From an uncultured bacterium (GTDB taxonomy: Bacteria > Actinomycetota > Aquicultoria > SKW223), in assembly GCA_938042205.1 (NCBI GenBank), contig CALIRS010000248.1:1-12466 (forward strand): a DNA stretch of 12,466 bases, given 5' to 3'. Positions within the stretch are counted from its first letter, which is position 1. Every line of letters starts with the position of its first letter. The translations under genes and the position numbers were made by a program. Shown piece after piece: positions 8,320-12,466 of this stretch. The notes under the pieces were generated by a model. That model searched no databases. It was not told the origin of the DNA and was given only the letters and a program-made list of their open reading frames with translations.

Positions 8320-8393
8320 TCAGGCAGGAATTTCTTCAAAAAAACAGAAAAGAAGGTTTTATTTTCATAGAATGATTAATTTTGGAGATCAAG
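8320..8393 (+). other. intergenic gap before the formate dehydrogenase genes
   Basis: Only 74 nt, yet the longest non-coding stretch here. It is AT-rich. It contains a TAGAAT hexamer at 8368-8373 that could act as a -10 box, but there is no convincing -35. There is only a weak 4-bp CTTC/GAAG pairing with a 14-nt loop and no T-tract terminator. It may carry a promoter that separates the acs/met and fdh blocks, but read-through is equally compatible. Confidence 0.3.
8384..8387 (+). promoter_or_regulatory. Shine-Dalgarno that fixes the GTG start of the NuoE-like gene
   Basis: GGAG lies 6 nt upstream of the GTG at 8394. An alternative TTG at 8382 would overlap this site and has no purine-rich motif at the right distance upstream, so GTG 8394 is preferred. 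Confidence 0.6.
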
Positions 8394-8864
8394 GTGGAAA
8401 GGATAAAAAAGGCTGATCTTAAGAAACTTGAAAAAATAATTTCAAAATATGAAGGTGAAAATGGGTCATTGATTCCTGCTTTACAGGAAATTCAAAGAGA
8501 GCTTGGGTATATTCCTCAAGAAGGTTTGCGCTTGATTTCTGAAAAGATAGCTGTCCCTGAGAGCCAGATTTACGGTGTTATTACGTTCTATGCCCGGTTT
8601 AGACTTAAGCCTCAGGGCAAATACACCATTAAAGTTTGTCATGGTACTGCTTGTTACCTTAGTGGAGCGAAAGATATCACTGACTCTTTGTCAGACGAGC
8701 TGGGAATAAAGGTAGGTGAAACCACTGACGACAGGCTTTTTACTCTGGAAACTGTATCCTGCGTGGGAGCCTGTGGTCTTGCTCCGGTAATGATGATAAA
8801 CGATGAAACCTTTGGAAGACTAACCCCGCGCCAGGCTCGAAGAATTACTAAAAAGAAAAAGTAA
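8394..8864 (+). CDS. NuoE-like [2Fe-2S] thioredoxin-fold subunit of the NAD-linked formate dehydrogenase
   Basis: Small electron-transfer subunit (NuoE/HydC/HylC class) that works with the NuoF-like diaphorase encoded next. From the GTG start it is 156 aa, typical for the family; a TTG start at 8382 would add four residues. The helical N-terminus is followed by the [2Fe-2S] site made of CX4C (Cys82, Cys87, in VCHGTAC) and CX3C (Cys123, Cys127, in SCVGACGLAP). The family tag GVITFYARF is present at about 61-69. Ten bases separate it from the NuoF-like gene. The same subunit type serves [FeFe]-hydrogenases and complex I; the downstream FdhA subunit points to formate dehydrogenase. Confidence 0.9.
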   Translation: MERIKKADLKKLEKIISKYEGENGSLIPALQEIQRELGYIPQEGLRLISEKIAVPESQIYGVITFYARFRLKPQGKYTIKVCHGTACYLSGAKDITDSLSDELGIKVGETTDDRLFTLETVSCVGACGLAPVMMINDETFGRLTPRQARRITKKKK

Positions 8865-8874
8865 GAGGATAAAA

Positions 8875-10674
8875 ATGCGGAATAAGAAAAATGCCAGAAG
8901 AAAAGGAGTTCTTATCTGTACCGGAACCGGATGCATGCTTTCGGGCGCTCCCGAAGTTCAAAAAGCATTTGAGAGTGAATTAAAGAAAGCGAAGCTCCTG
9001 AAAAAAGTAGATATTACTCTAAGCGGCTGCCATGGTTTTTGTAGCCAGGGACCAATCGTGGTTATTTATCCTGAAGGCATCTTCTATCCAATGGTTACGC
9101 CAGAGCAAGTTCCGCGAATCGTTGAAGAACATCTGAAAAATAATCGCATCATTGAGGAGTTTTTATATTCCGACCCGCTGACTGAAAGGAAAGTTCCTGA
9201 GTTCAAAGATATAAATTTTTACAAAAAACAAACTCGTATTGTTCTCAGGAATTGCGGTGAAATTGACCCTGAAAATATTGATGAGTACATTAAAACTGGA
9301 GGTTACAAGGCTTTAGAAAAAGCACTTTCAGAAAAACCAGAAAAAATAATTGAAGAAATAAAGGCTTCAGGTCTTCGAGGTCGCGGAGGTGCAGGCTTTC
9401 CGACAGGTCTCAAGTGGGAGCTGACCCGAAAAGCTGAAGGAGATATTAAGTATGTCATCTGTAATGCTGATGAAGGGGACCCTGGCGCATTTATGGATCG
9501 AAGCGTCCTCGAAGGCGACCCTCACAGCGTGATTGAAGGAATGATTATCGCAGCTTATGCTATCGGTGCCTCAGAAGGCTATGTCTACGTCCGGGCAGAA
9601 TATCCTTTAGCAGTAAAACGAATCAGGATTGCGGTAGAACAGGCAAGGAACAAAGCTCTTCTTGGAAAAAATATTTTAGGCACTTCCTTTAAGTTTAATA
9701 TAAAGATCAAGGAAGGTGCTGGGGCTTTTGTCTGCGGTGAAGAAACTGCCCTTATAGCTTCCATAGAAGGAAAGAGAGGAATGCCACGTCTTCGTCCTCC
9801 ATTTCCTGCCAACCAGGGCCTCTGGGGAAAACCAACCTGCATCAATAATGTAGAAACCCTGGCTAACATTCCCTGGATTATCAACAACGGTGCTAAAAAA
9901 TACGCTTCTATCGGTACAGATTCTAGCAAAGGAACAAAAATTTTTGCTGTGACGGGGAAAATCAAGAATAGTGGACTGGTAGAAGTTCCAATGGGAACTA
10001 CATTAAGAGAAGTCATCTTTGATATTTGCGGCGGTATTAAAGATGGCAAAGAATTTAAAGCAGTTCAGATAGGAGGACCTTCAGGTGGATGTCTTCCAGC
10101 AGAATATCTGGATACTCCAATTGACTATGAATCTCTAACAGCATCAGGTGCTATAGTTGGTTCCGGTGGTATGGTAGTAGCCGATACGTCTTCATGTATG
10201 GTCGATTTAGCTCGATTTTTCCTTGAATTCACTCAGAAAGAATCTTGTGGGAAATGTGTTCCCTGCCGTGTAGGAACCTTGAGGATGCTTGAGATACTAA
10301 ATAAACTAACATCTGGCAAAGGAAGTCGCAATGATCTGGAAAAGCTTGCTCAGCTCGCTGATATAGTAAAGGTGTCTTCACTGTGCGGTCTCGGGCAAAC
10401 AGCACCAAATCCGGTACTTACTACTCTTAGGTACTTCTACGACGAATATGAAGCTCATATAGATGGCAGATGTCCCGCTGGTGTCTGCACTGCTCTCACT
10501 TCATTCATTATTAACGAAAAGTTATGCACCGGCTGTGGGGTTTGTAAAAAATTCTGCCCAGTAGAAGCTATAGTTGGTGAAAGAAAAAAAGTCCACCAGA
10601 TCATTGATGAAAAATGTATAAAATGTGGTGTATGTAAAGAAAAATGCCCGTTCGAAGCCATTTATAAAGTTTGA
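8875..10674 (+). CDS. NuoF-like NAD(H)/FMN diaphorase subunit with extra Fe-S domains
   Basis: Flavin subunit that exchanges electrons with NAD(H) in formate dehydrogenase/hydrogenase complexes (HydB/HylB class). At 599 aa it has the long architecture. An N-terminal thioredoxin-like [2Fe-2S] domain carries Cys15, Cys20, Cys52 and Cys56. The FMN/NADH core has GRGGAGFPTG at 169-178 and GAGAFVCGEETA from 281. The [4Fe-4S] (N3-type) ligands are Cys458, Cys461, Cys464 and Cys504. A C-terminal 2x[4Fe-4S] ferredoxin domain has Cys551/554/557/561 and Cys581/584/587/591. This layout is the one found in electron-bifurcating HydABC and HylABC enzymes, so coupling to ferredoxin is plausible but inferred. 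ATG with AGAGGA at 8864-8869. The CBS-pair gene follows after 10 nt. Confidence 0.95.
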   Translation: MRNKKNARRKGVLICTGTGCMLSGAPEVQKAFESELKKAKLLKKVDITLSGCHGFCSQGPIVVIYPEGIFYPMVTPEQVPRIVEEHLKNNRIIEEFLYSDPLTERKVPEFKDINFYKKQTRIVLRNCGEIDPENIDEYIKTGGYKALEKALSEKPEKIIEEIKASGLRGRGGAGFPTGLKWELTRKAEGDIKYVICNADEGDPGAFMDRSVLEGDPHSVIEGMIIAAYAIGASEGYVYVRAEYPLAVKRIRIAVEQARNKALLGKNILGTSFKFNIKIKEGAGAFVCGEETALIASIEGKRGMPRLRPPFPANQGLWGKPTCINNVETLANIPWIINNGAKKYASIGTDSSKGTKIFAVTGKIKNSGLVEVPMGTTLREVIFDICGGIKDGKEFKAVQIGGPSGGCLPAEYLDTPIDYESLTASGAIVGSGGMVVADTSSCMVDLARFFLEFTQKESCGKCVPCRVGTLRMLEILNKLTSGKGSRNDLEKLAQLADIVKVSSLCGLGQTAPNPVLTTLRYFYDEYEAHIDGRCPAGVCTALTSFIINEKLCTGCGVCKKFCPVEAIVGERKKVHQIIDEKCIKCGVCKEKCPFEAIYKV

Positions 10675-10679
10675 GGAGG
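10673..10679 (+). promoter_or_regulatory. Shine-Dalgarno of the CBS-pair gene
   Basis: GAGGAGG overlaps the stop codon of the NuoF-like gene and lies 5 nt before the ATG at 10685. It decides that ATG as the start, in preference to an in-frame upstream TTG-like extension that would lie inside the NuoF-like ferredoxin coding sequence. Confidence 0.75.
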
Positions 10680-10684
10680 GCAAA

Positions 10685-11119
10685 ATGAAAGTCTCAGAAG
10701 TTATGACTCAAAATCCGATAAGAGTTTCCCGGAAAACTTCAGCCACAGAAATTGCCAGACTTATGGATAAAGAAAACGTTGGTTCTGTTCTTGTAGTCAC
10801 TGAAAACGATGAACTTTTAGGAATCATCACTGAAAGAATGTTAGTTCTGGAGATAGTCGCAGCAGATAAGCATCCTTCAGAAGTAAAAGCGGAGGAAATC
10901 ATGTGGGAAAGTGCTATTTCTGTTCCCCCGGAAATGGATATTAACAAGGCAGCCGTTCTACTGGAAGAATTGGAAATTCGCTACCTGCCAGTAATTGACA
11001 AAGGAAAAGTGGTAGGAATACTCTCTGTCTCCGACTTTGCGGGTTTGCTTTCAAACCTTGTAGATTGTGTTTTTGCAGAACTAAAATACCGGAGGAAAAA
11101 GCGCCTTGAAAGAGATTAA
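10685..11119 (+). CDS. two-CBS-domain protein, probable nucleotide sensor
   Basis: A 144-aa stand-alone CBS pair. CBS1 spans about 1-58 and ends at GIITER (46-51); CBS2 spans about 70-125 and ends at GILSVSD (111-117). A basic C-terminal tail (RRKKR) follows. CBS pairs bind adenine nucleotides or related ligands and act as regulators; the ligand here is unknown. There is no enzymatic, DNA-binding or membrane domain. The ATG at 10685 is supported by GAGGAGG. Its placement between the NuoF-like and FdhA genes, with the FdhA start inside its 3' end (14-nt overlap), suggests it regulates or assembles with the formate dehydrogenase. The function is inference from position; the fold assignment is firm. 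Confidence 0.88.
   Translation: MKVSEVMTQNPIRVSRKTSATEIARLMDKENVGSVLVVTENDELLGIITERMLVLEIVAADKHPSEVKAEEIMWESAISVPPEMDINKAAVLLEELEIRYLPVIDKGKVVGILSVSDFAGLLSNLVDCVFAELKYRRKKRLERD
11091..11095 (+). promoter_or_regulatory. Shine-Dalgarno that fixes the TTG start of the formate dehydrogenase gene
   Basis: GGAGG lies inside the CBS coding region, 10 nt before TTG 11106. From that TTG the product begins with the standard NuoG-type beta strand (LKEIKLKING). The next in-frame ATG would fall inside the [2Fe-2S] domain and remove its first three cysteine ligands. Confidence 0.65.
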
Positions 11120-12466
11120 ACTGAAAATCAATGGCAAAAACATAACCACAACTGAAGGCAACACTATACTCCAGGCAGCCATTGAAAATGGGATATACAT
11201 CCCTCATCTCTGCTATGAGCCGAGGCTCAAACCTATAGGTTCCTGCCGGCTTTGCCTTGTAGAAATTAAAGGCGAAAAAAAGATGCAGTCGTCTTGTGCC
11301 ACACTGGCAAGAGAAGGCATGGAAGTGATAACCGATTCCTATACCCTTCATCAAATCCGAAAAACTATCGTTGAATTATTACTCTCCACTCATCCAGAAG
11401 ACTGCCTTACCTGTGAAAAATGTGGTGACTGCAGTCTTCAGGATCTGGCATATCTGTATGGAGTTCGGACAAATCCATTCGATGGCGAAAAACCATTTTT
11501 TCCACTTGAAGACCATAATCCATTGATTTTACGTGAGAGAGAAAAGTGTATTCTCTGTGGAAGATGTGTACAGATTTGCGCAGACGTTCAGGCCATTTTT
11601 GCTTATACTTTCATTAATCGCAGCTCTAAAACTATAGTGGGAACAGCCTTCGATAAGCCTCTTACAGCAGAAAACTGTGAATTTTGTGGACAGTGTATCT
11701 CCACTTGCCCTACAGGCGCTATTCTTTCTCGTATCGAAATAGGAAAGGCAAGAAGATGGGAAACAAAGGGTGTCACTACCACCTGTCCTTACTGTGGTTG
11801 TGGGTGTCAGATAACTCTTAAGATAAAAAATAACAATGTGGTTGGCATAGACTCCTTTTACAAAACCCACAATAGCGGTAATCTATGTGGCAAAGGAAGG
11901 TTCGGCTGGGAATTTATTAATCACCCTGATAGATTGAAAAATCCACTTATAAAAAGAAATGGGAAGTTTGAAGAAGCGACATGGGATGAAGCCTTAACGC
12001 TTGTAAGTCAGAAACTTCAAGAAATAAAAGAAAAAAGTGGACCTGACTCTCTGGCTTTCATTGCTTCTGCCAAATGCACCAACGAAGAAAACTATCTCTT
12101 TCAAAAGCTCGCTCGTACTGCATTTGGCACTAACAATGTAGACCACTGTGCCCGCCTCTGTCATGCTCCAACCGTGGCCGGTCTGGCTACTGTATTTGGA
12201 AGCGGAGCGATGACAAACTCTTTTAAAGACTTAGAAATTGCAGATGCTGTTTTTGTAATTGGTTCAAACACCACTGAAAATCACCCTATAGCCGGTCTCG
12301 CAATAAAAAAAGCAAAAAGAAATGGCGCTACATTGATTGTCGCTGATCCAAGAAAGATTAAACTTACTCAATATGCTGACTTTTGGTTAAAATTCCGCCC
12401 CGGAACCGACATCGCTCTCATTAATGGCATTGCCAACATCATCTACAAGGAGAACCTCTATGATAA
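11106..12466 (+). CDS. formate dehydrogenase catalytic (alpha) subunit, Cys type, 3' truncated
   Basis: Mo/W-bis-MGD enzyme that interconverts CO2 and formate; 453 codons are visible and the frame is open at the window end. Domains in order: NuoG-type [2Fe-2S] (Cys36, 47, 50, 64); His-Cys [4Fe-4S] (His96, Cys100, 103, 109, with an extra Cys106); 2x[4Fe-4S] ferredoxin (about 140-205); then the catalytic domain with its own [4Fe-4S] site (Cys227, Cys230, Cys234 with Cys232 alongside, and Cys261 in LCGKG, whose Lys is the conserved electron-transfer lysine). The metal-ligand position in the CARLCHAPTVAG segment is Cys352 (TGT at 12159-12161), followed by the catalytic His353; selenocysteine enzymes have TGA here. 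The TTG start is chosen for the GGAGG and the fit of the N-terminus. It overlaps the CBS gene by 14 nt. Full length in this class is near 890 aa, so roughly half is missing. A different formate-dehydrogenase-like oxidoreductase is possible, but the Cys-His and surrounding motif favour FDH. Confidence 0.93.
   Translation, partial: MKEIKLKINGKNITTTEGNTILQAAIENGIYIPHLCYEPRLKPIGSCRLCLVEIKGEKKMQSSCATLAREGMEVITDSYTLHQIRKTIVELLLSTHPEDCLTCEKCGDCSLQDLAYLYGVRTNPFDGEKPFFPLEDHNPLILREREKCILCGRCVQICADVQAIFAYTFINRSSKTIVGTAFDKPLTAENCEFCGQCISTCPTGAILSRIEIGKARRWETKGVTTTCPYCGCGCQITLKIKNNNVVGIDSFYKTHNSGNLCGKGRFGWEFINHPDRLKNPLIKRNGKFEEATWDEALTLVSQKLQEIKEKSGPDSLAFIASAKCTNEENYLFQKLARTAFGTNNVDHCARLCHAPTVAGLATVFGSGAMTNSFKDLEIADAVFVIGSNTTENHPIAGLAIKKAKRNGATLIVADPRKIKLTQYADFWLKFRPGTDIALINGIANIIYKENLYD

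Noticed and set aside
8326..8360. Possible terminator hairpin after acsE
   Set aside because: Only a 4-bp CTTC/GAAG pairing with a long AT-rich loop and no well-placed T-run.
8345..8373. Sigma-70 promoter with TAGAAT as the -10 box
   Set aside because: The hexamer at the -35 position bears no resemblance to TTGACA, and AT-rich sequence yields such -10 matches by chance.
8382..8384. TTG at 8382 as the start of the NuoE-like gene
   Set aside because: No ribosome-binding site lies upstream at a usable distance, and the only GGAG overlaps this codon while sitting correctly for GTG 8394.
9585..10049. 154-codon reverse-strand open frame (also shorter ones at 2217-2585 and 10941-11354)
   Set aside because: These lie antisense to strongly conserved genes, encode low-complexity Ser/Phe/Leu-rich products with no recognisable motif, and have no supporting ribosome-binding context.
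10625..10684. 20-codon N-terminal extension of the CBS protein from 10625
   Set aside because: It lies inside the ferredoxin-domain coding sequence of the NuoF-like gene. The ATG at 10685 has a near-perfect Shine-Dalgarno and begins exactly at the CBS fold.
8875..12466. HydABC-type [FeFe]-hydrogenase reading of the NuoE/NuoF cluster
   Set aside because: The catalytic subunit continues into a molybdopterin domain with a Cys-His active site and has no H-cluster cysteine motifs in the visible part.

Overview
The window is one uninterrupted, co-directional (+ strand) run of Wood-Ljungdahl (reductive acetyl-CoA) pathway genes from a bacterium that carries out, or is equipped for, CO2 fixation or acetogenesis. 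Several features point to a bacterium rather than an archaeon. The acetyl-CoA synthase keeps sequence N-terminal to the part shared with archaeal CdhC. The methyl branch is of the tetrahydrofolate type (MetV/MetF/AcsE). The formate dehydrogenase is a NuoE/NuoF-linked enzyme. Base composition looks moderate to AT-leaning and is even across the window, with no mobile elements. The lineage cannot be fixed from the sequence alone; Firmicutes, Desulfobacterota or one of several uncultured WL-pathway phyla are all possible.

Region 1 (1-3189) is the acetyl-CoA synthase end: the 3' part of acsB (A-cluster ligands all present) and acsC, the large corrinoid Fe-S protein subunit. Region 2 (3191-6705) is a methylene-THF reductase module: an unusual fused flavo-iron-sulfur protein (GltD-like + two [4Fe-4S] + MvhD-like tail), then metV and metF, each overlapping its upstream neighbour by 11-14 nt. 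Region 3 (6732-8319) holds the CooC/AcsF-type nickel-insertion ATPase and the methyltransferase acsE. After the only sizeable gap (about 74 nt), region 4 (8394-12466) is a formate dehydrogenase module: NuoE-like, NuoF-like, a two-CBS-domain protein, and a cysteine-type molybdenum/tungsten formate dehydrogenase catalytic subunit that runs off the window.

Together, FDH would reduce CO2 to formate (or run in reverse) with NAD(H) and possibly ferredoxin. MetV/MetF, probably fed by the fused flavoprotein, would make methyl-THF. AcsE would pass the methyl group to the corrinoid protein (AcsC with an AcsD not in the window), and AcsB would join methyl, CO and CoA. Formyl-THF synthetase, methenyl-/methylene-THF enzymes, AcsD and the CO dehydrogenase subunit AcsA are not in this window.

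The points most worth a second look are the single-polypeptide GltD-ferredoxin-MvhD fusion standing where Moorella-type loci carry hdrABC-mvhD, and the CBS-pair protein placed between NuoF-like and FdhA and translationally coupled to FdhA.
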